From Sphingobacterium sp. UBA2700 (GTDB taxonomy: Bacteria; Bacteroidota; Bacteroidia; Sphingobacteriales; Sphingobacteriaceae), in the NCBI GenBank assembly GCA_002354335.1, contig DELI01000005.1:292385-356384 (forward strand): a DNA stretch of 64,000 nucleotides, given 5' to 3'. Below the pieces are notes generated by a model that was not told where the DNA came from, searched no databases, and was given only the letters and a program-made list of their open reading frames with translations. The first letter of the stretch is position 1; each line of letters starts with the position of its first letter. Shown here piece after piece: positions 25,979 to 34,894 of this stretch. The translations under genes were made by a program, and so were the position numbers.

Positions 25979-28900
25979 TTAAAATTCTAGATTAACACCT
26001 GCAGAGAATGTACGCATCGTAGGGTAGCTGTAAGCACCTACTTCCCAACCACCAACTAATGACATTCTCGGGTCGATACCGCTGTGTGAAGTCAGCATGA
26101 AGATGTTATCGCCAGAAGCATAAACTCTTAATCTCTTAATCTTACTGTTCCCTAATAGGTCTGCAGGTAAGGTATAGCCTATTGTAATGTTCTTCAAGTT
26201 CAAGTAGGAAGCGTTGAACATCGCCATATCGCTATACATCCAGCTTCCGAAAGTAGAACCGTTTCCGTAGGTGTTTCCATACATCGCCATCGGGAATTTC
26301 GCTCCTGTATTTTCGGTTGTCCATGTGTTACCGATTAGTTCAGACGATAAGGATTTGCCTGGGTTCTCTGTTACATATAAGCTGTTCGCATACTCTGTAC
26401 TCAGGAATTTACCACCAACTTGGTAAGCAAAGGCTCCATAAAGGTCGAAGTTTTTGTAGCGCAATGAAGTCGAGAAACCACCAATCCAAGAAGGAACAGC
26501 ACTTCCCATTTCATAACGACTCGCTTTAGAGTAATCTGTCGTTGCCACGCTTTCGCCGACTTTAGAACCTGCGAATAAACCAGCGCTTAAGTCTGCTTCC
26601 GTTACTCGGTGATAGAACATCGGTAAACCGGTATTCTGGTCAACACCCGCATATTTGAACAGGTACATGTTGAAGTAATCTTTGTCAATACCACGTAGGT
26701 AAGCAATATTTGTATTGCCGGCTGTACCTGCCGAACTCCAACCATCTACACCACCAGTCCAATCGCCATCCAATGCCGCCGAACCAACACCCGGAGGAAC
26801 TTCTTTCAAGATCGTGCGGTAGTGTGTACCATTCGTTGATAAGGTCCAGTTCCAGTCTTCGTTTTTAATTACATCCACACTTAGATCAACTTCAAAACCG
26901 TAGTTGCTTAATTTCGCGGAGTTCGTTAATATTGACGATTGTCCTTTTGACATAGCGATCGGTTGTGACCAGATCGCATTCGTTGTCAATCGGTTATAAT
27001 AATCGAATGTTGCACGAACGCGATTGAAGAATCCGATTTCTAAACCTGCATCAAAGGTGTTGATTTTTTCCCAAGTCAATTGGTCGTTCACATAGGCGTT
27101 TTGGTTCAACACATAGGAAGTAGGAATACCTGTACCAGCTGTCGTTTGTTGATAAACTGCAGAGAATCCCCAAGTCTGATAACCTGAATAGTTGGAAATA
27201 CCATTTTGGTTACCGATCACACCGTAACTAGCACGAATTTTTAAATTGTCTAACCAGTCTTTGGTATTTTCCATGAAATCTTCGCCGTTGATTCTCCATC
27301 CTGCGCCTACTGACCAGAATGTGCCCCAACGTTTATTTTTCAATTTGAACTTCGATGAGCCATCGCGACGAACGGAAACTTGAGCGAAGTACTTATCCGC
27401 ATAATTATAGTTTCCGCGAGCGAAATAACTTTCCATACGACGTGTATCGATACCACCCCCTGGGTTGGAGAATGTTCCCCCGTCGTAGCGACCAACATAG
27501 TTCGCATAGGTCGGGAAGTTGTCGATCAACGAGTAAGACGAACGATAGTTTAAAGTCTCAAATTGGAAAGCATCATACTCATGTCCTAATAAACCTTCAA
27601 AGGTATGAGAACCTACCTTTTTGTTATAGTTCAACAATTGCTGCGCATTCATAATCGATACATTGGAAAATACTTTTCCGAATGCACCAATTCCCGCTGC
27701 TTGCCCTGATTCCGCATTCCAATAGCGCGTGCGGATATCATTGAATTTATCTAAAGAGAAGTTCGCTGTGAACGTAAAGTCGTTTAAGAAATTGATCGTT
27801 CCATAAACACGGGTATTCCAATCGTCAGATACTCGTTTGTCGATATCATTATCTAATACCGTTAACACATTAGTTGAGCTTAATGCTGCTGCTGTTGGAC
27901 CAACCGGCGACCAAGTATCGCCTTGTAAGACGTGTACTTTGTCTTTACCGTTTTCCTGAATAATATTTCCATTCTGATCGCGAGCGTATAACTGCGTTAA
28001 TGGGTTCTGTCCATTGATAAAACGGAAAGCGTTAGCAGTTGAACTACCTGGATTACGGCCAAAACGTGTTGCCGGCGATTGCGTATCACGGTTTGCATAG
28101 CCAACATTCGCGCCTAATTTCAACCAGTCATAAACTTGCGCGTTCACATTCGCGCGACCATTATAGCGCTTGAATGATGAACCACGAATATAGGATGGAT
28201 CACCTAAGTAACCACCCGAGATAAAATAGTCTACTTTTTCTGAACCTCCTGACGCAGAAACATTGTATTCCTGTCTGGTTCTGTTTTGTAGTAAATGTGA
28301 ATCATAGTTTTCGTTGTAAAGTAATCTGGCATTTGGATTTAACTTACCATCGGGATTCACCAGATAAGCGCCCGACATGGTCGATGATGCATTTGCACCT
28401 GTACCTCCTGTTGGAGTATAGATAGCACCCGGCACATCATACAACATCCAGTTACCTAAATTATTAACCTTAAAATCAGTCATGGAACCCGTATAGTCAA
28501 ACAAGTGCTGCGACGCAAATAGCGCAGCATCCTCATGCGACATGTTCGGATTTTGAACGTTAGTCGTATAGCCTTTCGCTGCACCTGAACCACCTACGCC
28601 ATAGCGAACCGAATTATAAATGGTCAACCAAGCAAACTCATAAATATCTTTTGGATCAGATATTTTGTCGTATTGGTATGGCCCAATCTGGTTAATCCCC
28701 ATTTTACCTTCAAAAGCAATTCTTGGCGCTCCTTTAGCACCCTTCTTTGTCGTGATCAAGACCACCCCATTAGCACCGCGAGAACCGTAAAGCGCTGTCG
28801 AAGCCGCATCCTTTAAAATCGTCACATTCTCGATGTCCTTCGGACTGATCGACGCCAGTGGGTTATCATTCTGTGCTGGAACACCGTCGATTACCACTAG

Positions 28901-29458
28901 TGCATTTGATGTGTTTTGATTTGCCGACCCTAGACCACGAACACGGATACCCATATCGACACCCGGTTGACCGTCAACCGCCGATACTTGAATACCCGGT
29001 GCAGCACCTTCTAAGGCTCTACTCACCGTCGAATTGGATTGTTGCGACAATGCTTTGGAGTCAATTTGCGACACAGAGCCTGTCAGATCACGCTTTCTTG
29101 CCGTACCGTAGGCAACCACAACAACCTCCTCCAGCTCTGACTCGTCCTCAGACAATTGAACCGAGATGTTGGACTGTGATCCAACGGTTACTGTTTTTCT
29201 TGCATAACCAACGTATTGAAAGATTAATGTTGAATTGGTTCTAGTTCCAATTTCGAATGTCCCATCGTTTGCCGTGGAAGTGGCATTTTTGGTAGCAGAA
29301 TCGGAAATAGATACTCCCCCTAATGCAGCACCTGTTGTAGCATCTACAACGGTACCTCGGATTACTCGATCGGTCTGCGCCATACTTATGCTCGTGGTAA
29401 ACACGAACAGCATGCTCAAGACGAAAGAGAAATACCTTCCTAATTTAGATTTACACAT
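25979..29458 (-). CDS. SusC/RagA-family TonB-linked outer membrane transporter
   Basis: An 1159-residue outer-membrane protein. After the signal peptide (to about SMAQ) comes a carboxypeptidase-like regulatory domain (VIRGTVVDATTGAALGGVSI), then the TonB-box-like EEVVVVAYGT, the plug domain (VRGLGSANQN, VVIDGVPA, ILKDAASTALYGSRGANGV) and a 22-strand barrel ending in aromatic residues (SAGVNLEF). It imports oligosaccharides using TonB energy. No N-terminal STN domain precedes the regulatory domain, so signalling to an anti-sigma factor is not expected. It is first in the locus, with SusD 14 bases downstream. Confidence 0.96.
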   Translation of the reverse strand: MCKSKLGRYFSFVLSMLFVFTTSISMAQTDRVIRGTVVDATTGAALGGVSISDSATKNATSTANDGTFEIGTRTNSTLIFQYVGYARKTVTVGSQSNISVQLSEDESELEEVVVVAYGTARKRDLTGSVSQIDSKALSQQSNSTVSRALEGAAPGIQVSAVDGQPGVDMGIRVRGLGSANQNTSNALVVIDGVPAQNDNPLASISPKDIENVTILKDAASTALYGSRGANGVVLITTKKGAKGAPRIAFEGKMGINQIGPYQYDKISDPKDIYEFAWLTIYNSVRYGVGGSGAAKGYTTNVQNPNMSHEDAALFASQHLFDYTGSMTDFKVNNLGNWMLYDVPGAIYTPTGGTGANASSTMSGAYLVNPDGKLNPNARLLYNENYDSHLLQNRTRQEYNVSASGGSEKVDYFISGGYLGDPSYIRGSSFKRYNGRANVNAQVYDWLKLGANVGYANRDTQSPATRFGRNPGSSTANAFRFINGQNPLTQLYARDQNGNIIQENGKDKVHVLQGDTWSPVGPTAAALSSTNVLTVLDNDIDKRVSDDWNTRVYGTINFLNDFTFTANFSLDKFNDIRTRYWNAESGQAAGIGAFGKVFSNVSIMNAQQLLNYNKKVGSHTFEGLLGHEYDAFQFETLNYRSSYSLIDNFPTYANYVGRYDGGTFSNPGGGIDTRRMESYFARGNYNYADKYFAQVSVRRDGSSKFKLKNKRWGTFWSVGAGWRINGEDFMENTKDWLDNLKIRASYGVIGNQNGISNYSGYQTWGFSAVYQQTTAGTGIPTSYVLNQNAYVNDQLTWEKINTFDAGLEIGFFNRVRATFDYYNRLTTNAIWSQPIAMSKGQSSILTNSAKLSNYGFEVDLSVDVIKNEDWNWTLSTNGTHYRTILKEVPPGVGSAALDGDWTGGVDGWSSAGTAGNTNIAYLRGIDKDYFNMYLFKYAGVDQNTGLPMFYHRVTEADLSAGLFAGSKVGESVATTDYSKASRYEMGSAVPSWIGGFSTSLRYKNFDLYGAFAYQVGGKFLSTEYANSLYVTENPGKSLSSELIGNTWTTENTGAKFPMAMYGNTYGNGSTFGSWMYSDMAMFNASYLNLKNITIGYTLPADLLGNSKIKRLRVYASGDNIFMLTSHSGIDPRMSLVGGWEVGAYSYPTMRTFSAGVNLEF

Positions 29459-29815
29459 AGTTGTTGATATTGATTAATAACTTGATAACCAAATATCATT
29501 TATTTACTATGAAAAACCATCCTGTTGCATCCTGTATCGTTTTAGCAAGCTATTAGCGAATAATTAAGACTTTTATTGACTTTCGATATATTTTAAATTT
29601 TGGTCTCGAAAAATAATGCATCAGCTAATATAGAAGTGCTCATAATTCCCATTAGGTTAATAATCTCCTATTAGGATAGGAAAAATTCTTGAAAAAAATT
29701 AAAAAATGTGGGTATTTTGTAAAGGTTGAATCGCTGGAAATAGGAATTTGTTCCAATTTCTCTGTAATCTGGCTTCAGCATGGTCGCTTCTCGTAGGAGA
29801 CTAGCTCGACACTGT
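29459..29815. other. AT-rich upstream region of susC
   Basis: About 360 bases with no gene-like reading frame. It should contain the susC promoter on the minus strand, but I see no clear -33/-7 pair. Words CATCCTG and CATCCTGTATC repeat at 29519-29540 close to the start. An AT-rich block with runs of A and T lies at 29570-29720. No recognised riboswitch. Confidence 0.35.
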
Positions 29816-29934
29816 CCCCTTTTAAAGCCCTTTCAAACCCAATGCTAACCCAATGCAAACCCAATGATAACCCAATCCTAAACCAATGCAAACCCCTATC
29901 ATAAACCTTTCGGACTGGGTTTGATAGGGGTTTG
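29816..29934 (+). repeat. 11-nt periodic repeat element with terminal hairpin, copy B (longest)
   Basis: Eight successive 11-base units fill 29816-29903, for example CCCAATGCTAA, CCCAATGCAAA, CCCAATGATAA and CCCAATCCTAA. They end in an imperfect inverted repeat (29889-29907 with 29917-29934, one base bulged) whose loop holds TTTCGGACT. The last unit CCCCTATCATA is identical to the last unit of copy A. It lies 130 bases beyond the rhaB stop, between rhaB and susC. Confidence 0.8.
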
Positions 29935-30063
29935 AAAAAGTTGAAAAAGATTTGTCATCCGTCGTAGGACCATATCTTTTCCTAGGTTGGTTGATCACCT
30001 ACTTGATGACGATCAGAATGATCGTCAATTGATTCTGGAAGGATTTATATTCACTAAGTTATT

Positions 30064-31419
30064 TTACGCTCTAAGGAACCTGATCTCGATCAGGTCGTTG
30101 GGCACCGGTTGTTTATTCCAATGCTCATGGATGACTAAGGCCGCCCCGATGGCGGTTGCCTGTGCCATGGACGCTGCATAGACCTCCATTTCAGGAAATT
30201 CATGCGCCAACAGGTTCATATAGATATTGTTCTTGCTAAAGCCGCCATCGACGAAGATGCGGGTAGTTTTCTGACCGGCTTGAATAAGCTTCGTCGATAC
30301 CACCTGCGCTTTGATTAGATGCAGAATCAAGGCATGATAGGCTTCCTCATAATTGGCATATTGTGCTAAGTCAATCTTACCGAAAGCATCTAATTCAGAT
30401 GAGATGCTTGCTTTTTCTAAGGCTTTAACAATCGTCCAGTTGATATCCATATGTTTGAATTTCGCAGTCGTGATATCAAAATGCTCCGCTATTCTTTTCG
30501 ATTGGATTTCATGTTCCTGCCCTGCAAATAAGCGCGAGGCCTTAACATGCTTTCCCTGAAAAGACAGGTAAAACAAGCAATCGCTTTCTAGTTCTGCCTT
30601 GGTTAAGGGCTGATCATTGAAAGGATTGATAGAAATACACCAGGTTCCAGTAGAAATCAGGATGAAAGGCTCATGGAAATTCAATAAGTAAGGAATCAAT
30701 GCGGAGGAACTGTCGTGCAATCCGACACCAATTTTAAAGGTACTACCTGGAAAGGTCGCCGGGAAGACAGCCGAGGCGTCTACCACAGGTGCTAATTTCT
30801 CATCGATCTTTTCATCTTTTACCCATTGGTGGTAATCGTGCTGCTTATAATCCCAAAGCGCCGTATGACAGCCTATGCTCGTCATATCCGAGTAAGCCTT
30901 TCCAGAAAGCAGGAAACTTAAATATTGCGGTAGATGTAGGGCATATTTTGTTTTCTCATAGATTTCCTGCTGCTCTTTTTTTAGCCGATAGACTTGAAGC
31001 CCGGAGTTCAAACTTCCCAACGAAGGCGATGCTGTATCGAGACTGAACTGCTCGACGCCTCCGTATTGCTGATGCAAAGCCGAGGACAAGGCCTGTGGGT
31101 ACTCTTTTAGGTAGTTATAAAGTGGCGCTAAAGGACGACCATTCTCATCCACGTAGACAAAACTGGCGCCATAGGATGTGAAGTTAATGGCTTTCACATC
31201 AAACTCCTCCCGGCGAAAGATCTCGTGCAAGGAGTCGAAGACCGACAATCGCAGGCTCTCTAAATTTTCACACGGGTCGCCATCTTCATCCAACGTCTCC
31301 AAGAAACGCGCAGATTTCTCATATACAATTTGATAATGCTCATCGAATAAGAAAAGTTTCTTATTCGTCTTGCCCACATCAAATATGGCTACTACCGGTT
31401 TGCGTGTTTTTCCCCCCAT
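30064..31419 (-). CDS. rhaB: FGGY-family carbohydrate kinase, probable rhamnulokinase
   Basis: A 451-residue sugar kinase. The N-terminal ATPase phosphate motif is VVAIFDVGKTNKKLFLFD; the C-terminal adenosine motif includes IFVDGGFSKNN and ATAIGAAL. A GVGLHDSSSALIPYL segment carries the catalytic Asp region of FGGY kinases. It is expected to phosphorylate L-rhamnulose at O1 in the cytoplasm. The assignment to RhaB rests on the preceding rhaI gene (7-base gap) and the aldolase and transporter genes of the same operon; by sequence alone it could be another FGGY sugar kinase. It is the last gene of rhaT-aldolase-rhaI-rhaB. Confidence 0.85.
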   Translation of the reverse strand: MGGKTRKPVVAIFDVGKTNKKLFLFDEHYQIVYEKSARFLETLDEDGDPCENLESLRLSVFDSLHEIFRREEFDVKAINFTSYGASFVYVDENGRPLAPLYNYLKEYPQALSSALHQQYGGVEQFSLDTASPSLGSLNSGLQVYRLKKEQQEIYEKTKYALHLPQYLSFLLSGKAYSDMTSIGCHTALWDYKQHDYHQWVKDEKIDEKLAPVVDASAVFPATFPGSTFKIGVGLHDSSSALIPYLLNFHEPFILISTGTWCISINPFNDQPLTKAELESDCLFYLSFQGKHVKASRLFAGQEHEIQSKRIAEHFDITTAKFKHMDINWTIVKALEKASISSELDAFGKIDLAQYANYEEAYHALILHLIKAQVVSTKLIQAGQKTTRIFVDGGFSKNNIYMNLLAHEFPEMEVYAASMAQATAIGAALVIHEHWNKQPVPNDLIEIRFLRA

Positions 31420-31426
31420 ACGCTAA

Positions 31427-32701
31427 TTATAAACCGGTAGCTACCGTGTTATTGCCACGTTCTTTGATTAATTGATCACGAACAGCAAGCTCATTGAACA
31501 AACCGATCGGGTCTAATGCTGCGCCATCGCGCAATCTTGCTTCCGCAACTACTGCACGTAGATCCGTACGGAACGCGTCTTGCAGGATTTGCTGTGCTTT
31601 GACGATATCATTGTTGCGTTGTGCTTCTTTCAGCGCATCGCGGTCGACTAATAAAGCTTGTGCGTAAGCAATCATAATCGCTTCCACCGATTGCAATAGA
31701 TCCACCAAAGGATCTTTTAAATTGTGTGAAGCGTCGATCATCCATCCAAGTCCCGTTGCATGATCCATGCCTCTAGCGTCCATCCCTTCAACCAATTCGT
31801 TAAAGATGAGGAACAATTGGTAAGGCTTGATGCTTCCTGCCGTTAAGTCATCATCCGCATACTTACTGTCATTGAAGTGGAAACCACCAAGCTTCCCTTC
31901 CATCAACAGCAAGGAAACAATCTGTTCGATGTTTGCATTCGGTAAGTGGTGACCTAGATCGACTAAGGTATACGCCTTCGGGCCAAGCTTTGAAGCTAAC
32001 AATAACGACTGTCCCCAATCTCCTATCGTCATCGAATAGAAATAAGGCTCGAACGCCTTGTATTCGACAAATAGCTTCCAATCTTCCGGTAGGTGCGCAT
32101 AGATTTCTTTTAAGCTTTCCAGGGTATTTTGGAACGCCTCGCGAAAGTTCAACTGACCAGGGAAAGAAGATCCATCGGCCAACCACACCGTTAATGCTTT
32201 GGAACCCAACGCAATCCCATGATTGATCACATCGATATTATGTTGTACGGCTTGCTTGCGCACGTTCGGGTCTACATGATGTAAGGAACCATATTTATAG
32301 CTCAATTCTTGCTCGGCTTGATCCTGAAAGGTATTTGAATTGACCGCATCAAATTGTAAGCCATAGCTTGCTGCCAAGGCTTTCGTTTGTTCGGCGTCTT
32401 TTGGAATATCCCAGGGAATATGCAAGGAAATAGCACCGCTGGAGCGATTCAAAGCATGTAATAATCCCACATCTTCAATTTTTTGCTCCAAGTTCCCAGG
32501 TTCGCCTTTTCCGGAAAAACGTCCGAAGCGGGTACCGCCAGTACCCAATGCCCAACTGGGGATGGCAATCTGAAACTGCTGCAGTTTATGGATAATAGAC
32601 TCTACCTGAGGGATATCCTCGGAAATAAAATCAAATGCTCGCTTATGCTTAGCTGCTAATTTATTGTTATGCTGCTCTATTTGTTCTTTCTCTAATCTCA
32701 T
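31427..32701 (-). CDS. rhaI: L-rhamnose isomerase (Pseudomonas stutzeri RhaI type)
   Basis: A 424-residue TIM-barrel aldose isomerase converting L-rhamnose to L-rhamnulose. Family segments include IPSWALGTGGTRFGRF, WLADGSSFPGQ, FVEYKAFEPYFYS, VDLGHHLPNANIEQ and GGFHFNDSKYADDD, which hold the Glu, Asp and His metal ligands. This is the P. stutzeri-type enzyme, not E. coli RhaA. The open frame extends 12 codons further upstream, but those lie inside a strong hairpin (32721-32754), so I take the ATG at 32701 as the start. The kinase gene follows after 7 bases. Confidence 0.92.
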   Translation of the reverse strand: MRLEKEQIEQHNNKLAAKHKRAFDFISEDIPQVESIIHKLQQFQIAIPSWALGTGGTRFGRFSGKGEPGNLEQKIEDVGLLHALNRSSGAISLHIPWDIPKDAEQTKALAASYGLQFDAVNSNTFQDQAEQELSYKYGSLHHVDPNVRKQAVQHNIDVINHGIALGSKALTVWLADGSSFPGQLNFREAFQNTLESLKEIYAHLPEDWKLFVEYKAFEPYFYSMTIGDWGQSLLLASKLGPKAYTLVDLGHHLPNANIEQIVSLLLMEGKLGGFHFNDSKYADDDLTAGSIKPYQLFLIFNELVEGMDARGMDHATGLGWMIDASHNLKDPLVDLLQSVEAIMIAYAQALLVDRDALKEAQRNNDIVKAQQILQDAFRTDLRAVVAEARLRDGAALDPIGLFNELAVRDQLIKERGNNTVATGL

Positions 32702-32720
32702 CGGTTCAGCTTTAAAAATA

Positions 32721-32754
32721 AGCAAGGAGCATAGCAAGCGCTATGCTCCTTGCT
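32721..32754 (-). terminator. Strong hairpin between the rhamnulose aldolase and rhaI genes
   Basis: A perfect 15-bp stem with a 4-base loop: 32721-32735 pairs with 32740-32754 (AGCAAGGAGCATAGC with its complement). On the minus strand it is followed by TTATTTTTAAA. It has the look of a rho-independent terminator but sits inside the rha operon, 9 bases after the aldolase stop and 19 before the rhaI ATG. It probably attenuates, or protects transcript ends. Confidence 0.7.
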
Positions 32755-32763
32755 TTGTTAGTT

Positions 32764-34872
32764 TTATCTCACGAATGACATGGCAACTCCGCCATCGACA
32801 TTCAATACATTTCCAGTTGATTTGTTCAGCAATCCGCCTACAAAAGCGAAACATGCGTTTGCAATATCTTCCGGAAGAATGATTTCATTTAATAAGGTAC
32901 GTTTTGCATAGTAAGCCGGCAATTCTTCAACCGTCACACCGTAGGCTTTCGCTCTACCTTCAGCCCATCCGCCTGCCCAGATATTACTATCAGAAATCAC
33001 CGCATCGGGATTAACCACATTGACACGGATTTTCGCTGCGCCAAGCTCAGCTGCATTTAGCCTGCTTAAATGTAATTGCGCAGCTTTTGCACTTCCGTAA
33101 CCGGCATTGTTCGGCCCACTCACTAATGCGTTTTTGCTCACGATATTCAATACATCTCCGCCTACGGCCTGCGCCTTCATGATTTTAACACCTTCCTGTG
33201 TCACGAAGAATTGTCCTTTGACTAAAACGTCATATAATAAGTCAAGATCTTTTTCTGTATGATCTTCAATTGATTTAGAAATCGATAATCCAGCATTATT
33301 AACCACTATATCAATCCCACCGAACGCTAAACTAGCCTTCTCGAATGCTTTCTTAATCTGCTCTTCATTGGTAACATCTAAAGATACGGAAACTACATTA
33401 TCCTTGCCAAATAAGCCTACAAACTCTTCTTCAGCGCCTGTCAGTCGCTCAGCATTCATATCATTTAATACAACGACCGCACCTTCCGAAGCAAACTTTT
33501 TCGCGATTGCTTTTCCAATACCACCGGCACTACCTGTTACTAAGGCAATCTTTCCGGATAAGGCTTTCGGCTTTGGCATACGTTGAAGTTTCGCTTCTTC
33601 TAACAACCAATACTCGATATTGAAAGCCTCCTGACGAGGTAAAGAGGTGTATTCACTCACGGCCTCTGAACCTTTCATCACATTGATTGCATTGGTATAG
33701 AACTCCGCCGCAACCCGTGCGGTCTGCTTATCTTTTGCAAAGGCAAACATACCGACACCCGGATAGATAATGATTACGGGGTTTCTATCGCGAATAGCAG
33801 GGCTGTTTGGATGTTTACAGGTTTCGTAATACTCCGTGTACATCGCTCTATAATCTTCAAAAAGCGGCGCTATCTTCTCTTTGATAGCCTGCAAGTCGCT
33901 TAAATCTTCGCTCTTATCTAAATTCAAGATCAGCGGTTGAATTTTCGTACGTAGGAAGTGATCGGGGCAACTTGTTCCTAAGGGTGCTAGCTTTTCTAAA
34001 TCGTTGGAGTTGATATATTCCAATACGCGAGGATCGTCTGTAAAGTGGCCAATCATGTGTCGCTCGCTCGAGCAGAATCCTCTCAAAATAGGCGCTAATT
34101 TAGCTGCTTGCGATTGCCTGTCTGCTTCCGCTAAGCTTTCTACTTTTTGCCCTCCGAAAACAGGTCTAGCTTTCCCGTAATTTTCTTCCAAATAAGTCGC
34201 ACAGGCTTCGATAACATCTAATGAATTCACATAGCTTTCATAAGCGGTATCACCCCAAGTAAACAAGCCATGCGACCCTAACATGATACCGCGGATACCT
34301 GGATTTTGTTCCAAGCACTCTCTCAGTTGCAAACCAAGATCGAAGCCCGGTTTTTGCCAATCTACCCAGCCAATCGTACCATTGAACAGATCCTGTGTAA
34401 TTTGTTTTCCATCTTTCGCTGCTGCAATAGCAATCGCTGCATCAGGATGCAGGTGATCTATATGTTTGAAAGGTAGAAATCCATGTAATGGCGTATCGAT
34501 GGAAGGTGCTTTCGAATTTAAGTCGAAGATACAATGGTTGAATAACTCCACCATCTCATCCTCGTGCTCTATTCCACGGTACACATTCTCCAGATTACGA
34601 AGGCGATCTACATATAACGCCGCTAAACCGGATTTTTTTAATGTGCCGATATCACCACCCGAACCTTTGATCCACATCACTTCTACTTCTTCGCCAGTCA
34701 ATGGATCTTTGTCCATCAGCTTGCAGGATGTATTTCCCCCACCATAGTTTGTAATTCTCAAATCTGAGCCCAACAGATTTGAGCGGTATAACAATAACGC
34801 AACCTCATCACCCTCAAGTGACTTTGCTTGCTCATCGTTCCATAAATAGTTGACGTGCTTGTATGTTTTCAC
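32764..34872 (-). CDS. rhaEW: Bifunctional rhamnulose-1-phosphate aldolase / lactaldehyde dehydrogenase
   Basis: A 702-residue fusion. Residues 1-430 form a class II aldolase domain with metal-site histidines in HIDHLHPDAA and LGSHGLFTWG. Residues 440-702 are a short-chain dehydrogenase with TGSAGGIG (446-453), NNAG, catalytic Ser579 and Y592-x3-K596 in YGSAK. The aldolase cleaves L-rhamnulose-1-phosphate to dihydroxyacetone phosphate and L-lactaldehyde; the SDR half then oxidises (or reduces) the aldehyde. This architecture is known as RhaEW/YuxG. The upstream neighbour is the rhamnose symporter, 22 bases away. Confidence 0.92.
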   Translation of the reverse strand: MKTYKHVNYLWNDEQAKSLEGDEVALLLYRSNLLGSDLRITNYGGGNTSCKLMDKDPLTGEEVEVMWIKGSGGDIGTLKKSGLAALYVDRLRNLENVYRGIEHEDEMVELFNHCIFDLNSKAPSIDTPLHGFLPFKHIDHLHPDAAIAIAAAKDGKQITQDLFNGTIGWVDWQKPGFDLGLQLRECLEQNPGIRGIMLGSHGLFTWGDTAYESYVNSLDVIEACATYLEENYGKARPVFGGQKVESLAEADRQSQAAKLAPILRGFCSSERHMIGHFTDDPRVLEYINSNDLEKLAPLGTSCPDHFLRTKIQPLILNLDKSEDLSDLQAIKEKIAPLFEDYRAMYTEYYETCKHPNSPAIRDRNPVIIIYPGVGMFAFAKDKQTARVAAEFYTNAINVMKGSEAVSEYTSLPRQEAFNIEYWLLEEAKLQRMPKPKALSGKIALVTGSAGGIGKAIAKKFASEGAVVVLNDMNAERLTGAEEEFVGLFGKDNVVSVSLDVTNEEQIKKAFEKASLAFGGIDIVVNNAGLSISKSIEDHTEKDLDLLYDVLVKGQFFVTQEGVKIMKAQAVGGDVLNIVSKNALVSGPNNAGYGSAKAAQLHLSRLNAAELGAAKIRVNVVNPDAVISDSNIWAGGWAEGRAKAYGVTVEELPAYYAKRTLLNEIILPEDIANACFAFVGGLLNKSTGNVLNVDGGVAMSFVR

Positions 34873-34894
34873 TTTCCTAAGTTTTTTTAAGTTT

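Noticed and set aside
29816..29934. CRISPR-like array
   Set aside because: Units are 11 bases with no spacers between them, end in a hairpin, and no cas genes are near.
32702..32737. 12-residue N-terminal extension of rhaI
   Set aside because: It is encoded by the perfect hairpin between genes; the family starts at MRLEKEQ.
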